Shown here in pieces: positions 8,682-18,308 of a stretch of 64,000 nt of DNA. The notes beneath the pieces are model-generated. The model had not been told where the DNA came from. It saw only the letters and a list, made by a program, of their open reading frames with translations, and did not search any database. Position 1 is the first letter of the stretch. Each line of letters opens with the position of its first letter. The stretch is taken from positions 868,001 through 932,000 of the forward strand of contig NC_017857.3 of NCBI RefSeq assembly GCF_000260985.4. Reading direction: 5' to 3'. This DNA comes from Methylophaga nitratireducenticrescens (GTDB taxonomy: Bacteria > Pseudomonadota > Gammaproteobacteria > Nitrosococcales > Methylophagaceae). Made by a program: the position numbers and the translations under genes.

Positions 8682-10460
8682 ATGAAGCTGAAAACATTAT
8701 CAATTGCAATGATGGGGTTAGCCGTACCAGGACTGGTCGCTGCAGATGAACTCCTGGAAATGCAAAAAAATGATAACAACTGGGTTATGCCCGCTGGTGA
8801 CTATGCAAATACGCGTTACAGCGAACTGACTCAAATCACCAAAGACAATGTCAACGATCTGAACATGGCCTGGTCTTTCTCAACCGGCGTATTACGTGGT
8901 CACGAAGGTAACGCTTTGGTTATGGACGGCACGATGTATGTCCATACACCTTTCCCTAACATCGTTTTCGCGCTTGATCTGAACAACGATGGCGCCATCA
9001 AATGGAAATATGAGCCAAAACAAAACTACGATGAAACGGTACCAGTCATGTGCTGTGACACCGTCAACCGTGGCCTGTCTTATGGCGATGGCAAAATCTT
9101 CCTGAACCAGGCTGATACCACTCTGGTGGCGTTGGATATGGAAACCGGTGAAGTGGTTTGGTCTGACAAGCGTGACGATCCAAAAGTCGGTGCGACCAGT
9201 ACTGCGGCGGCACATGTTTTTGATGACAAAATCATCGTCGGTATTTCAGGCGGTGAATTTGGTGTTCGTGGTTATGTGCAAGCTTATGACTTAGACGGTA
9301 ACACCGTGTATAAAGCCTACAGCGTTGGTCCGGATGACGAAATGCTGGTTGATCCAGACAAAACCATGTCAATGTTGAAACCTGTTGGCAAGGACTCTTC
9401 ACTGAAATCCTGGCAGGGTGACCAGTGGAAAATTGGTGGTGGTACCACTTGGGGTTGGTATTCGTATGATCCAGATCTGAACCAGTTCTACTATGGCTCT
9501 GGAAATCCATCTACCTGGAATCCGGTACAACGTCCGGGTGACAACAAATGGACAATGACACTGTTCGGTCGTGATTTAGACACCGGTATGGCGAAATGGG
9601 TTTACCAAATGACGCCTTACGATGAATGGGACTATGACGGTATCAATGAAAATGTCCTGGTCGATCAAAAAATCAAAGGCAAAATGCGTAAAATGTTAGT
9701 GCATTTTGACCGTAATGGTTTTGGTTACACCATGGATCGTGAAACAGGTGAATTGCTGGTTGCAGAAAAATTTGACCCGGCAGTTAACTGGGCGACAGGC
9801 GTTAACCTCAAAACTGGTTTACCGGATCGTGTAGCGAAATACTCTACAGCCCGTAACGGTGAAGATGTAAACACAACCGGTATCTGTCCTGCAGCACTGG
9901 GTAGTAAAGATATGCAGCCTGCTGCCTTCTCACCACGTACGGGTCTGTTCTATGTACCAACCAACCATGTTTGCATGGACTACGAACCATTCGAAGTTGA
10001 ATACGTAGCCGGTCAACCCTACGTTGGTGCGACACTGAGCATGTACCCACCAGAAGGTGACACGCACATGGGTAACTTCATTGCCTGGGATGCGCGTGAA
10101 GGTAAAATCGTCTGGTCCAACCCAGAGCGCTTCTCAGTCTGGTCAGGTGCTCTGGCTACAGCGACGGATGTTGTGTTCTACGGTACGCTGGAAGGTTACC
10201 TGAAAGCAGTTGATGCGCAATCAGGCCGTGAACTGTGGAGATTCAAAACACCATCAGGCATTATCGGTAACGTCAATACCTACAAACACAACAACAAACA
10301 GTATATTTCTATCCTGTCTGGTGTAGGTGGTTGGGCTGGTATCGGTATGGCTATCCCAAGTTTGGAAAATGACACAGATGGTCTGGGCGCAGTTGGTGCT
10401 TACAAAGCACTGTCTAGCTGGACTAACCTGGGTGGTGTTCTGAGCGTATTTAGCCTGTAA
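8682..10460 (+). CDS. xoxF: Lanthanide-dependent PQQ methanol dehydrogenase XoxF
   Basis: A 592-residue periplasmic quinoprotein with a signal peptide (residues 1-21, ending VAA). It oxidises methanol (often to formaldehyde or formate) using PQQ and a lanthanide. The adjacent Cys124-Cys125 disulfide pair next to PQQ ([12 protein letters not shown]) is present. The motif DEWDYDG contains catalytic Asp317 and the extra Asp319 that distinguishes lanthanide enzymes; calcium-type MxaF has Ala at the second position. Glu192 (GGEFGVRG) and Asn275 (GSGNPSTWN) are the expected other metal ligands. Tryptophan-docking propeller blades fill the rest. It stands alone, without xoxG cytochrome or xoxJ, and is followed by a strong terminator. 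Codon use looks highly biased, suggesting high expression. Confidence 0.96.
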   Translation: MKLKTLSIAMMGLAVPGLVAADELLEMQKNDNNWVMPAGDYANTRYSELTQITKDNVNDLNMAWSFSTGVLRGHEGNALVMDGTMYVHTPFPNIVFALDLNNDGAIKWKYEPKQNYDETVPVMCCDTVNRGLSYGDGKIFLNQADTTLVALDMETGEVVWSDKRDDPKVGATSTAAAHVFDDKIIVGISGGEFGVRGYVQAYDLDGNTVYKAYSVGPDDEMLVDPDKTMSMLKPVGKDSSLKSWQGDQWKIGGGTTWGWYSYDPDLNQFYYGSGNPSTWNPVQRPGDNKWTMTLFGRDLDTGMAKWVYQMTPYDEWDYDGINENVLVDQKIKGKMRKMLVHFDRNGFGYTMDRETGELLVAEKFDPAVNWATGVNLKTGLPDRVAKYSTARNGEDVNTTGICPAALGSKDMQPAAFSPRTGLFYVPTNHVCMDYEPFEVEYVAGQPYVGATLSMYPPEGDTHMGNFIAWDAREGKIVWSNPERFSVWSGALATATDVVFYGTLEGYLKAVDAQSGRELWRFKTPSGIIGNVNTYKHNNKQYISILSGVGGWAGIGMAIPSLENDTDGLGAVGAYKALSSWTNLGGVLSVFSL

Positions 10461-10511
10461 TACAGCTAGAAAAAGTCTATAGTTAATAATAGACAGTTAA
10501 GTAAAATTAAG

Positions 10512-10542
10512 AACCCGGCATCATTGATGTCGGGTTTTTTTT
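10512..10542 (+). terminator. Rho-independent terminator after xoxF
   Basis: An 11-base-pair stem (AACCCGGCATC paired with GATGTCGGGTT, one G-U pair) with a 3-base loop is followed by a run of eight T. It lies about 50 bases past the xoxF stop and should make xoxF a single-gene transcript separate from pqqA. Confidence 0.92.
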
Positions 10543-10748
10543 GCCTGAAACAAAGTCATTTTGCTTTAAACATCTAGAGTACCTTCCTTCAAACAAAATT
10601 AGGCTATTTTTGCTGGCCATCATTCAGGAAAATCCTGAACTTCAAGGCGTTAATTGCTGACGCTACTTACTTTTCATCGCCGTAACATGGTTATACCGTC
10701 AGTTAGGTTTAGACGGTTTTACCTATAACTCATAGAGAGGAAATTATC
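10543..10748 (+). promoter_or_regulatory. pqqA upstream region with inverted repeats
   Basis: Between the xoxF terminator and pqqA are two dyads. TTCAGGA-AAA-TCCTGAA at 10623-10639 is a perfect 7-base repeat that could be an operator. ACCGTC...GACGGT at 10695-10717 could form a hairpin in the pqq leader RNA. A strong GAGAGGAAA ribosome site precedes the pqqA ATG. The promoter itself was not pinned down. Confidence 0.35.
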
Positions 10749-10820
10749 ATGTGGACTAAACCAGAATATTCAGACATGCGTTTCGGTTTTGAAGTAACCA
10801 TGTACATCTGCAACCGTTAA
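10749..10820 (+). CDS. pqqA: PQQ precursor peptide PqqA
   Basis: A 23-residue peptide, [20 protein letters not shown] followed by CNR. Glu15 and Tyr19 in EVTMY are the two side chains that PqqE cross-links and that become the carbon skeleton of PQQ. The sequence [11 protein letters not shown] is the usual PqqA core. It has a strong ribosome site (GAGAGGAAA) and is followed 139 bases later by pqqB, with a GC-rich hairpin between them. Confidence 0.97.
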   Translation: MWTKPEYSDMRFGFEVTMYICNR

Positions 10821-10842
10821 GATTTAACGACCAGATATGTGT

Positions 10843-10860
10843 CCGGGGTGAATGCCCCGG
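10843..10860 (+). promoter_or_regulatory. GC-rich hairpin between pqqA and pqqB
   Basis: A perfect CCGGGG/CCCCGG stem with a 6-base loop lies 22 bases after the pqqA stop. There is no T-run after it, so it is more likely an mRNA processing or stability element, or partial attenuator, than a full terminator. Such an element would explain making more PqqA peptide than PQQ enzymes. Confidence 0.5.
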
Positions 10861-10958
10861 GCATCTTAACCGACCAGCAAATCAGACTGTTTTACGTTAC
10901 GATGACTATCCTTAATAAATCAGTGTGATTTGCTGAATAGTCGACAGGAAAGAGAAAT

Positions 10959-11873
10959 ATGCACATACATGTCATGGGTTCAGGCGCCGGCGGAGGCTTT
11001 CCACAATGGAATTGCAACTGCATCAATTGTAAAGGTGTACGCGAAGGAACAATAAAAGCGAATCGACGTACTCAATCTTCAATTGCCATCAGTTCTGATG
11101 GAGTGGATTGGATTTTATTTAATGCCTCACCGGACATCAAAAAACAAATGGATGATTTTCCGGCGCTGCAACCTGCAAGAGAAGTCCGTGATACCGCTAT
11201 TAAAGCAATTTTAATTACCGATGCACAGATTGACCATGTAACGGGTTTATTAACGTTACGTGAACATACCCAGCCGTGGGATGTTTATTGCACAGAAGCC
11301 GTACACAGTGATCTGAGTTCAGGCTTTCCGATTTTTACTATTCTGGGGCATTTTCGTGGTATCAATTGGCATGAAGTAAAAACAGATCTACAGCCTTTTA
11401 CCATTCCAGCAGCTCCAGGGCTGGTATTTACTGCTGTTCCGCTAAAAAGTGAGGCGCCACCGTATTCTCCCCATCGACACAACACAGTACCAGGCGACAA
11501 TGTCGGTATTCGTGTTGAAGATCCCCGTACAGGTAAAAATGTGTTTTATGCGCCGGGACTTGGTGTCGTTGAAGATCATGTACTGGAATTTATGCGTAAT
11601 GCGGATGTGGTTTTGGTCGATGGCACAGTGTGGACAGATGATGAGATGTCCAAAGAAGGTATCAGTGACAAACGTGCACAGGAAATGGGCCACATTAATC
11701 AGTCTGAAGAGGGCGGCACCATCAGTTTTTTAAATTCGATGGAACGACCACGCAAGATTTTGATTCATATTAATAACACCAATCCGATTCTCAATGAAGA
11801 ATCGACAGAACGTCAGGTGCTCAACAATGCTGGAATTGAGTTGGCATATGACGGGATGAATATTGAGCTATAA
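10959..11873 (+). CDS. pqqB: PqqB, PQQ biosynthesis metallo-hydrolase-fold oxygenase
   Basis: A 304-residue protein of the metallo-beta-lactamase fold. The N-terminus [24 protein letters not shown] is diagnostic for PqqB, with clustered cysteines that form part of an extra metal site. The metal-binding region [13 protein letters not shown] and later [14 protein letters not shown] and [10 protein letters not shown] are present. PqqB acts after PqqE/PqqD, hydroxylating the tyrosine part of the cross-linked intermediate. The gene has an AGGAAAGAG ribosome site and is followed by pqqC in the conserved operon order. Confidence 0.96.
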   Translation: MHIHVMGSGAGGGFPQWNCNCINCKGVREGTIKANRRTQSSIAISSDGVDWILFNASPDIKKQMDDFPALQPAREVRDTAIKAILITDAQIDHVTGLLTLREHTQPWDVYCTEAVHSDLSSGFPIFTILGHFRGINWHEVKTDLQPFTIPAAPGLVFTAVPLKSEAPPYSPHRHNTVPGDNVGIRVEDPRTGKNVFYAPGLGVVEDHVLEFMRNADVVLVDGTVWTDDEMSKEGISDKRAQEMGHINQSEEGGTISFLNSMERPRKILIHINNTNPILNEESTERQVLNNAGIELAYDGMNIEL

Positions 11874-11895
11874 CAATTTGGGAAGGATATATACG

Positions 11896-12624
11896 ATGGC
11901 TGACAACACTCTTTGGTCAAAAGAACAATTCGAACAAAAACTGCGTGATAAAGAGCAGTTCTATCACATCAATCATCCATTTCATAAATTGATGCATACG
12001 GGTAAGTTGAATCAGAAACAGGTTCAGGGTTGGGTGGCCAACCGCTTTTATTACCAAACCGCTATCCCAATCAAGGATGCGGCGATTATGGCCAACTGTG
12101 AAGATGCTGAAGTACGTAAGCATTGGGTACAACGCATTCTGGATCATGATGGTTTTGATGGTCAGGAAGGTGGTATTGAAGCCTGGCTTCAACTGGGTGA
12201 AGCAGTAGGCTTAACACGTCAGGAAATGACTTCGTATGAGCATGTACTACCGGGGGTACGTTTTGCGATTGATGCCTATGTTAATTTTGCCCGTCGTGCA
12301 CCGTGGCAGGAAGCTGCTGGGTCTTCATTAACTGAATTGTTTGCACCGAAAATTCATCAGGCACGACTGGATAACTGGCCTGAGTTGTATCCATGGATTG
12401 ATGAGCGTGGCTATCGCTATTTTCGCAAACGTTTGAGTGAAGCGCGTAGAGATGTAGAGCATGGCCTGCAAATCACACTGGATTATTGTGATACGCGCGA
12501 AAAACAACAGCGAGCACTGGATTTATTGCAGTTTAAACTGGATATTTTATGGACCATGCTGGATGCAATGTGGATGGCATATATTGAAGATCGTCCACCA
12601 TATTGTATGGATGTTGAAAAATGA
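11896..12624 (+). CDS. pqqC: Pyrroloquinoline-quinone synthase PqqC
   Basis: A 242-residue protein from the ATG at 11896, chosen because GGAAGGA lies about 9 bases upstream. It catalyses the last step of PQQ synthesis, ring closure and oxidation of the precursor by oxygen without any metal cofactor. The family signature [20 protein letters not shown] near the N-terminus and the central [18 protein letters not shown] are present. Length is normal. The stop overlaps the start of pqqD (ATGA). Confidence 0.97.
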   Translation: MADNTLWSKEQFEQKLRDKEQFYHINHPFHKLMHTGKLNQKQVQGWVANRFYYQTAIPIKDAAIMANCEDAEVRKHWVQRILDHDGFDGQEGGIEAWLQLGEAVGLTRQEMTSYEHVLPGVRFAIDAYVNFARRAPWQEAAGSSLTELFAPKIHQARLDNWPELYPWIDERGYRYFRKRLSEARRDVEHGLQITLDYCDTREKQQRALDLLQFKLDILWTMLDAMWMAYIEDRPPYCMDVEK

Positions 12625-12905
12625 CCAAGCGCGTATTTAACGCTGAGAGTGTACCGTTATTAGCATTAGGTTACCGATTTCAATGGGAGCCAATGCAGGA
12701 TTGTTATGTTTTGCTATATCCCGAAGGTATGGTCAAACTAAACCCGGCGGCTGGTGAAATATTGAAACGCATCAGCGAGAAACAACAAACGGTCGGTGAA
12801 TTAATTGCTGAACTTAAAGTCGCCTTCGATGGCGCCGATTTAGACGAAGACGTCTATCAGTTTTTGGAGGAAGCATATGTCAACGACTGGATCAGAGCAG
12901 AATAA
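12621..12905 (+). CDS. pqqD: PqqD, PqqA peptide chaperone
   Basis: A 94-residue winged-helix-like peptide chaperone that binds PqqA and presents it to PqqE. Typical segments are [31 protein letters not shown] and the C-terminal [15 protein letters not shown]. It overlaps pqqC by 4 bases and pqqE by 29 bases in another frame, which keeps translation of the three coupled. Length is normal for a stand-alone PqqD. Confidence 0.95.
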   Translation: MTKRVFNAESVPLLALGYRFQWEPMQDCYVLLYPEGMVKLNPAAGEILKRISEKQQTVGELIAELKVAFDGADLDEDVYQFLEEAYVNDWIRAE

Positions 12906-14070
12906 AGCGCCCGGTAGTACTGGTGGCGCTCTGGGGATGAATGTACGTGACGCTATCCGGCAGCCTTTATGGCTATTGGCCGAGCTGACCTATGCTTGTC
13001 CATTGCAATGTCCGTATTGTTCAAACCCGATGGATTTCGCCAAAATCAAAAGCGAATTGACCACCGAGGAATGGATCGATGTGTTCAAACAAGCTCGGGC
13101 AATGGGTGCAACACAGCTGGGATTATCAGGCGGTGAGCCATTAACCCGCCCGGATATCATCGAATTGATTCGGGCTGCACGGGATTTGGGTTTTTACACG
13201 AACCTGATTACCTCCGGTATTGGACTTGATGCCAGTAAGGCAAAAGCCTTTAAAGAAGCCGGTCTGGATCATATTCAGGTCAGTTTTCAGGCAAGTTCTG
13301 AAGATTTGAATAATCTGATTGCCGGTACGGATGCTTTTCAACATAAAATTGAAATGGCGAAAGCGGTTAAAGCAGCAGGTTATCCGATGGTGTTGTGTTT
13401 TGTTACGCACCGCCAGAATATCGATAAGATAGATGAGATTCTGGATTTGGCAATCAATCTGGATGCTGACTATGTCGAGCTGGCCACAACGCAATATTAT
13501 GGCTGGGCCATGCATAATCGTGATCAATTATTGCCTTTAAAAGAGCAGTTGGTTCGAGCTGAACGAATTGCGCATGAGTATCAGGAACAGCAAAAAGGTA
13601 ATATGAAGATCTACTATGTCGTTCCGGATTATTATGAAGATCGCCCTAAAGCCTGCATGAATGGCTGGGGCAATGTGTTTTTGACCATAACACCGGATGG
13701 CACGGCGTTACCTTGTCATGCTGCACGTGAATTGCCGGGCATGACGCTGCCAAATGTACGCGATATCAGTATCAAAGAAATCTGGGAAGATTCAAACGAT
13801 TTTAATCGTTTCCGTGGTTTTGACTGGATGAAAGAGCCTTGCCGCAGCTGTGATGAAAAAGTAAAAGATTTTGGTGGCTGCCGTTGTCAGGCCTACATGC
13901 TGACAGGCGACCCTGCAATGGCTGATCCGGTTTGTAGTAAGTCACCAGATCGTCATGTGGTTGATGAAGCAATTGAAAGTGGTCGCAGGGAGTCTGAAAA
14001 ATCAACTGAAATTGCCAAGCCACTGGTGTTCCGTAATCCGAAAAACTCGAAACAAATCAGTGGATTCTGA
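12877..14070 (+). CDS. pqqE: PqqE, radical SAM enzyme cross-linking PqqA
   Basis: A 397-residue radical SAM enzyme that forms the carbon-carbon bond between Glu and Tyr of PqqA. The SAM cluster motif CxxxCxxC is Cys41, Cys45 and Cys48 ([12 protein letters not shown]), followed by the GGEP motif ([11 protein letters not shown]). The C-terminal SPASM domain supplies further cysteines ([46 protein letters not shown]). It starts inside the end of pqqD with a GGAGG ribosome site. The tail is slightly longer than in many PqqE proteins and overlaps the GTG start of the ABC ATPase. Confidence 0.97.
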   Translation: MSTTGSEQNKAPGSTGGALGMNVRDAIRQPLWLLAELTYACPLQCPYCSNPMDFAKIKSELTTEEWIDVFKQARAMGATQLGLSGGEPLTRPDIIELIRAARDLGFYTNLITSGIGLDASKAKAFKEAGLDHIQVSFQASSEDLNNLIAGTDAFQHKIEMAKAVKAAGYPMVLCFVTHRQNIDKIDEILDLAINLDADYVELATTQYYGWAMHNRDQLLPLKEQLVRAERIAHEYQEQQKGNMKIYYVVPDYYEDRPKACMNGWGNVFLTITPDGTALPCHAARELPGMTLPNVRDISIKEIWEDSNDFNRFRGFDWMKEPCRSCDEKVKDFGGCRCQAYMLTGDPAMADPVCSKSPDRHVVDEAIESGRRESEKSTEIAKPLVFRNPKNSKQISGF

Positions 14071-14992
14071 GTTCGCGATTAAAACTAACGGCCTGACCAA
14101 ACAATATGGTCAGGCCGTTGTCGTTAATGGGCTGGATCTACAGGTCAAGGCGGGCCAATGCTACGGACTGTTAGGTCCAAATGGCGCTGGCAAAAGCACC
14201 ACGATTCATATGCTTACCACGATGACGTCGCCGTCAGCAGGTGAAGGATGGATTGCTAATCAGTCCATCTCGGCTGATCCGGTAGCAATTCGTGGTTTGG
14301 TCGGATTAGTGTTTCAGGATTCTGCTTTGGATCGCACTATGACGGTGGATGAAAACCTGCAATTTGCCGCAGCACTGTATGGCATGTCTAAAAAACAGGC
14401 CAATGAACGCATCGAAGAACTGTTAGCCGTTTTTAATTTAGGTTCACGTCGAAATGCCAAATTGCTGGCACTTTCAGGTGGACAGCGACGGGCCGTTGAT
14501 ATTGCCCGAGGTGTATTGCACCAGCCACAAGTATTATTCCTTGATGAACCAACCATTGGTCTGGATCTACCGAATCGACGTTCTATCTGGCGATTTGTCG
14601 AACAGTTGCGCCGGAATCATGGCATGACAGTCTTTTTAACAACCCATTACCTTGAAGAGGCGGCGGCCTGTGATCATGTTGATTTCATTCAGCGTGGCGT
14701 ATTACAGAAAGGTGGAAAACCCGTTGATTTGATGCGTCAGTTGGCGGCTTATGTGCTGGAAATTGAAACTGTGGATATTGAACCTGTTGTCTCAAAACTG
14801 ACACCGCAGTTTGGTAACCCCATTATTGAGGATGAACAATTAAGCTTTCTAATTAAGGACGCCAAGACCGATCTTCATGCTTTGCAACAATCCTTAGGGG
14901 ACAGTATTACGGCGATGCGCTGGCGAAAACCCAATCTCAATGACGTGTATCTGTGGAAAGTCTGTCCCCCCGATCAGGAGCCGTCAGCATGA
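14060..14992 (+). CDS. ABC transporter ATP-binding protein, PQQ operon-associated
   Basis: About 310 residues from a GTG at 14060 that overlaps the pqqE stop; upstream ATG codons lie deep inside pqqE and are less likely. Walker A is GPNGAGKST, the ABC signature region is [15 protein letters not shown], Walker B is [12 protein letters not shown] and the switch His is in FLTTHYLEE. The first residue of the signature LSGGQ is normal. This class pairs with ABC-2 permeases and is repeatedly found beside PQQ-dependent alcohol dehydrogenase genes. Transported substrate is unknown; PQQ export to the periplasm is a tempting but unproven idea. Confidence 0.9.
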   Translation: MDSEFAIKTNGLTKQYGQAVVVNGLDLQVKAGQCYGLLGPNGAGKSTTIHMLTTMTSPSAGEGWIANQSISADPVAIRGLVGLVFQDSALDRTMTVDENLQFAAALYGMSKKQANERIEELLAVFNLGSRRNAKLLALSGGQRRAVDIARGVLHQPQVLFLDEPTIGLDLPNRRSIWRFVEQLRRNHGMTVFLTTHYLEEAAACDHVDFIQRGVLQKGGKPVDLMRQLAAYVLEIETVDIEPVVSKLTPQFGNPIIEDEQLSFLIKDAKTDLHALQQSLGDSITAMRWRKPNLNDVYLWKVCPPDQEPSA

Positions 14993-15774
14993 GCTGGTTA
15001 GCTGTTAAAGCCGTTGTCGGTCGTGAGCTGACAAAATTGTTTCGTCAAAAAGCCCGCTTATTCAGCTCAATGGTACGTCCGATGATCTGGTTACTGGTCA
15101 TTGGTTCCGGTGTTGGCAGCATGCTTAGTGGTGCGCAGCAGGAAGGCTATTTGCAGTTTCTGGTGCCTGGCGTATTGGCCATGACGTTATTATTTGCGGC
15201 ATTGCTATCGGCCTTAACACTGGTCTATGACAAAGAATTTGGTGTGATGCGAATGATGATGATCGCACCAGTTGCGCATTACTGGATCGTATTATCCAAA
15301 CTGATTGCTGCAACCATTACCGCATTGGTGCAGGCTTTATTATTGTTAATTATTCTTTTGCTGATCGGTTTGATTGATATACAGATTGCCTTGTTATTAA
15401 TTCCACCCGCGTTATTAACAGCAGTGGCGTGTGCGTCGATGGGCGGCTTGATTGCGGTATTTTCCAAAACGTTGGATAACTTTGCAGTGATCATGAATTT
15501 CTTTATATTTCCCGTGTTTTTTCTCAGCGGTGCGCTTTATCCAGTCAGCCAGTTGCCTGATATTCTGCGGTATGTGGTACTGGTTAACCCATTCAGTTAT
15601 GGTGTAGATCTTCTAAAACATGCCATTCCCGGAACCCAGTCAGATTTTTCGGTTTGGACAGATATGGCGATATTGATGCTGTTTTCTGTTGTTGCGATCG
15701 TTATTGCATGCTGGCGTTTTTCTCGTGAATCCGTTCACGAACCATTATTTCATCGGGTAACCAAGCGCGGCTAA
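14989..15774 (+). CDS. ABC-2 type transporter permease, PQQ operon-associated
   Basis: A 261-residue integral membrane protein from the ATG overlapping the ATPase stop (ATGA). Six hydrophobic helices are visible, starting near MVRPMIWLLVIGSGVG and ending with MLFSVVAIVIACW, and the ABC-2 signature NPFSYGVDLLKHA is present. It forms the membrane part of the exporter encoded with the preceding ATPase. Being the last gene of the pqq transcript, it is likely needed for the same periplasmic quinoprotein pathway, although its substrate is not known. Confidence 0.9.
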   Translation: MSWLAVKAVVGRELTKLFRQKARLFSSMVRPMIWLLVIGSGVGSMLSGAQQEGYLQFLVPGVLAMTLLFAALLSALTLVYDKEFGVMRMMMIAPVAHYWIVLSKLIAATITALVQALLLLIILLLIGLIDIQIALLLIPPALLTAVACASMGGLIAVFSKTLDNFAVIMNFFIFPVFFLSGALYPVSQLPDILRYVVLVNPFSYGVDLLKHAIPGTQSDFSVWTDMAILMLFSVVAIVIACWRFSRESVHEPLFHRVTKRG

Positions 15775-15959
15775 TGTAGCTTAACCAGCAGTGGTAATGC
15801 TTCTTGCCATGGTCATTTCCCGGTCATCAACTTCGCTTGCCAGCTAGGGGCTGTTTATCAGCTGATATCTGCTATGCAGAAGCGGTTGCACCGCTTATTG
15901 AAAGGTCATATCCTAACCGATTGATAAAAAAACACGCGGCAAACACTCAGGAATTACCC
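15775..15959. repeat. Intergenic segment with diverged copy of the 31.7-kb repeat
   Basis: This gap contains CCAGCAGTGGT (about 15785-15795) and AGGGGCTGTTTATC (about 15846-15859). These match segments of the inverted-repeat element at 31711-31976 (CCAGCAGTGGT and AGGGTCTGTTTATC). The rest is not clearly related, so it may be a decayed copy. A small hairpin AAGCGGT-TGC-ACCGCTT also lies here. Similarity was judged by eye only. Confidence 0.3.
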
Positions 15960-16619
15960 ATGACATTCACCATGAATCAAGCACATTCCAATATGGTTTG
16001 GCAACAAGTTCGACCTAATGAAGTTTCCCATCCAGAAGTACTGAAAGCATTACAGCAAATTGATCGGGCACAATTTGTCTCTGATGATTATAAAGCGCTG
16101 GCGTATTCAGACACGCGTTTGCCGATTGGTTGTGGTCAGTTTATGTGGACACCGCTGGAAGAAGGGCGGATTTTGCAATTTTTACAATTGAAGCCATCAG
16201 ATTCGGTGCTGGAAGTCGGTACCGGTAGTGGTTTTTTTACAGCATTGATCGCCGGACTGTCATCAAATGTCATTAGCATAGAATATTTTGCCGAACTGTC
16301 TGCGTTGGCTGGTTCACGTTTGGAAGCTGCAGACATACAAAATGTAAACCTGGTGTGTGGTGATGCAAGTCATGGTTGGAAGCTGACAGATCGCATTGAT
16401 GTTATCGTCTTGACGGCCAGTTGCCAGCAGGTTCCGGAAGATTTTCTTCATGCGCTCAAAGTAGGGGGGCATTTAGTGATTATTACCGGTCAGGCACCTG
16501 CGATGCAGGTACAGCGTATTACTCGTACCGGCGAGTGGTTATGGCAAACGGAGACTTTATTTGAAACGGTGGTGGCACCCATGGTGCATGCTGAAAAAAA
16601 ACCTGAGTTTATCTTTTAA
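15960..16619 (+). CDS. Protein-L-isoaspartate O-methyltransferase family protein
   Basis: About 219 residues from the ATG at 15960. The methyltransferase SAM-binding motif is [18 protein letters not shown], preceded by YSDTRLPIGCGQFMWTPLEEGRIL, which matches the PIMT fold. It differs from the canonical Pcm encoded at 54.5 kb in having an atypical substrate-loop sequence. Genes of this kind are often found just upstream of a rhodanese and a TolC-type protein, as here. Whether it repairs isoaspartate or methylates something else cannot be told from sequence. Confidence 0.85.
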   Translation: MTFTMNQAHSNMVWQQVRPNEVSHPEVLKALQQIDRAQFVSDDYKALAYSDTRLPIGCGQFMWTPLEEGRILQFLQLKPSDSVLEVGTGSGFFTALIAGLSSNVISIEYFAELSALAGSRLEAADIQNVNLVCGDASHGWKLTDRIDVIVLTASCQQVPEDFLHALKVGGHLVIITGQAPAMQVQRITRTGEWLWQTETLFETVVAPMVHAEKKPEFIF

Positions 16620-16634
16620 TCCAGAGAGCTTTCT

Positions 16635-16961
16635 ATGAAACAAATGTCAGCAACTCAATTAGATGAGTTTTTGCAACAAAATAGGCAGGAAGCGGTTCTG
16701 ATTGATGTGCGTGAAGCACACGAACTTGCTAATGGCATGCTGGAAAAGACTAAACACATGCCAATGAACAGTATTCCGGAACATGTTGAAGAACTTGAGT
16801 CTGTAAAAAACAGTCCGATAGTGTTGATTTGCCGATCGGGTCAGCGCAGTGCACAAGTCGGTCAATACCTGGAACAGCTAGGTTTTACTGATGTGATTAA
16901 TCTTGAGGGTGGTATGAATGCATGGGCAACGCAGATCGACACAAGTATGAGAGTTTATTAA
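16635..16961 (+). CDS. Rhodanese-like domain protein
   Basis: A 108-residue single-domain rhodanese. The catalytic loop CRSGQRS carries the persulfide-forming Cys, and the N-terminal LIDVREAHELANGML and C-terminal LEGGMNAWA motifs are standard. It would transfer sulfane sulfur to a thiol acceptor in the cytoplasm; no signal peptide is seen. It lies 15 bases after the PIMT-like gene and 10 bases before the TolC-type gene. Confidence 0.9.
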   Translation: MKQMSATQLDEFLQQNRQEAVLIDVREAHELANGMLEKTKHMPMNSIPEHVEELESVKNSPIVLICRSGQRSAQVGQYLEQLGFTDVINLEGGMNAWATQIDTSMRVY

Positions 16962-16970
16962 GGATAGATA

Positions 16971-18287
16971 ATGAAAACGCTGTTTATTGCAGTTTTTTTC
17001 GCAGCAGTATTCTCCAGGCCAGCATTGGCGGTTCAGGATCTGGTCGATATTTATAATTTATCTGTGCAGAGCGATCCGGTACTAATGTCACAGGCAGCAG
17101 CTCAGCGCGCTACCGGTGAGTTAGCCGACCAGGCCAATGCAACCTTTTTACCGCAGGTAGATATGGTCGCTAATAATAGTAAAGTCTGGACGGACAGTTC
17201 TTCCCAGCGGTTTGGTGGTTCCAGTGAATATAACGATCATGGGTATACCTTGAGTCTGGTACAATCAATTTATCGACGTAACAACTTTGTTCAATCCCGT
17301 CAGGCAGAAATTGCAATTGAAGGTGCTGCCGCCGATTATCAATTTGCCGAACAGGATTTGATAGTCCGAGTAGCTGATCGGTATTTTGCCGTTCTGGGTG
17401 CTGAGGATGATTTAAGTTTTGCTCTGGCGGAACTCGAAGCCATTGAAAAGCAACTTGAACAAGCCAATCAGCGCTTTGACGTTGGATTGGCGACCATTAC
17501 GGATGTCAGTGAAGCCAGAGCGGCTTATGATTTGGCAAACGCCGCTGTTATTGAAGCTGAAAATTTATTGGCAAATGCTCGCGAAGCTTTACGGGAAACA
17601 GCAGGTCAATATCCCGGAGAACTGGCTGAATTGAAAGAAGAAACGCCATTGATAAAGCCTGAACCAGAGGATATTGATGAATGGAGCGAGCAGGCAATTG
17701 TAATGAATCCGGTATTACTATCAGCCAGTAGTAATGTAGGACTTGCCAAGGAAAATATTGAATTTGAACGCAGTGGGCATTATCCGACGCTGGATTTGGT
17801 TGCTCAGAAGGGCTACACCTCACAAAGTGACAGCAATTTGAGTGGTAGCAATAAAACCCATCAGAAAATCCTGGGTTTGCAGGTCAATATTCCTATCTAT
17901 GCAGGTGGTGTTGTTAATTCAAGAACCCGCGAAGCCAGTTTTCGACTGGATGAAGCCATGCAAAATGAAGAAGAACAGCGCCGGGCAATTTTGCGCCAGA
18001 CCCGTGCCGCTTATAATAGCGTCATGTCAGGCGTCAGCAGGGTCAATGCGCTGCAGCAGGCGGTATATTCCAATCAAAAGTCACTGGAGGCGACTGAAGC
18101 AGGTTTTGATGTCGGAACACGGACAACAGTCGATGTTCTGAATGCGCGTCGAGAATTATTCAGTGCATTACGTGATTACTCCCGCTCCCGCTATGAATAT
18201 GTCGTCAATACGTTAAGACTCAAACAAGCCGCCGGTATCGTCAGCGTGAATGATATCGAGCAAATTAACCAATGGCTGGTCCCCTGA
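16971..18287 (+). CDS. tolC: TolC-family outer-membrane efflux protein
   Basis: A 438-residue protein with a signal peptide (residues 1-20, ending ALA). It has two repeats of the long helical-barrel segments typical of TolC (DLVDIYNLSVQSDPVLMSQAAAQRA and RFDVGLATITDVSEARAAYD in the first; AGFDVGTRTTVDVLNARRELFSA in the second). It forms the trimeric channel through which inner-membrane exporters discharge. Length and repeat layout are normal. The start has an AAGGATAG ribosome site. Confidence 0.92.
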   Translation: MKTLFIAVFFAAVFSRPALAVQDLVDIYNLSVQSDPVLMSQAAAQRATGELADQANATFLPQVDMVANNSKVWTDSSSQRFGGSSEYNDHGYTLSLVQSIYRRNNFVQSRQAEIAIEGAAADYQFAEQDLIVRVADRYFAVLGAEDDLSFALAELEAIEKQLEQANQRFDVGLATITDVSEARAAYDLANAAVIEAENLLANAREALRETAGQYPGELAELKEETPLIKPEPEDIDEWSEQAIVMNPVLLSASSNVGLAKENIEFERSGHYPTLDLVAQKGYTSQSDSNLSGSNKTHQKILGLQVNIPIYAGGVVNSRTREASFRLDEAMQNEEEQRRAILRQTRAAYNSVMSGVSRVNALQQAVYSNQKSLEATEAGFDVGTRTTVDVLNARRELFSALRDYSRSRYEYVVNTLRLKQAAGIVSVNDIEQINQWLVP

Positions 18288-18308
18288 ACTTAAGGAGTGG
18301 TTATTGCC

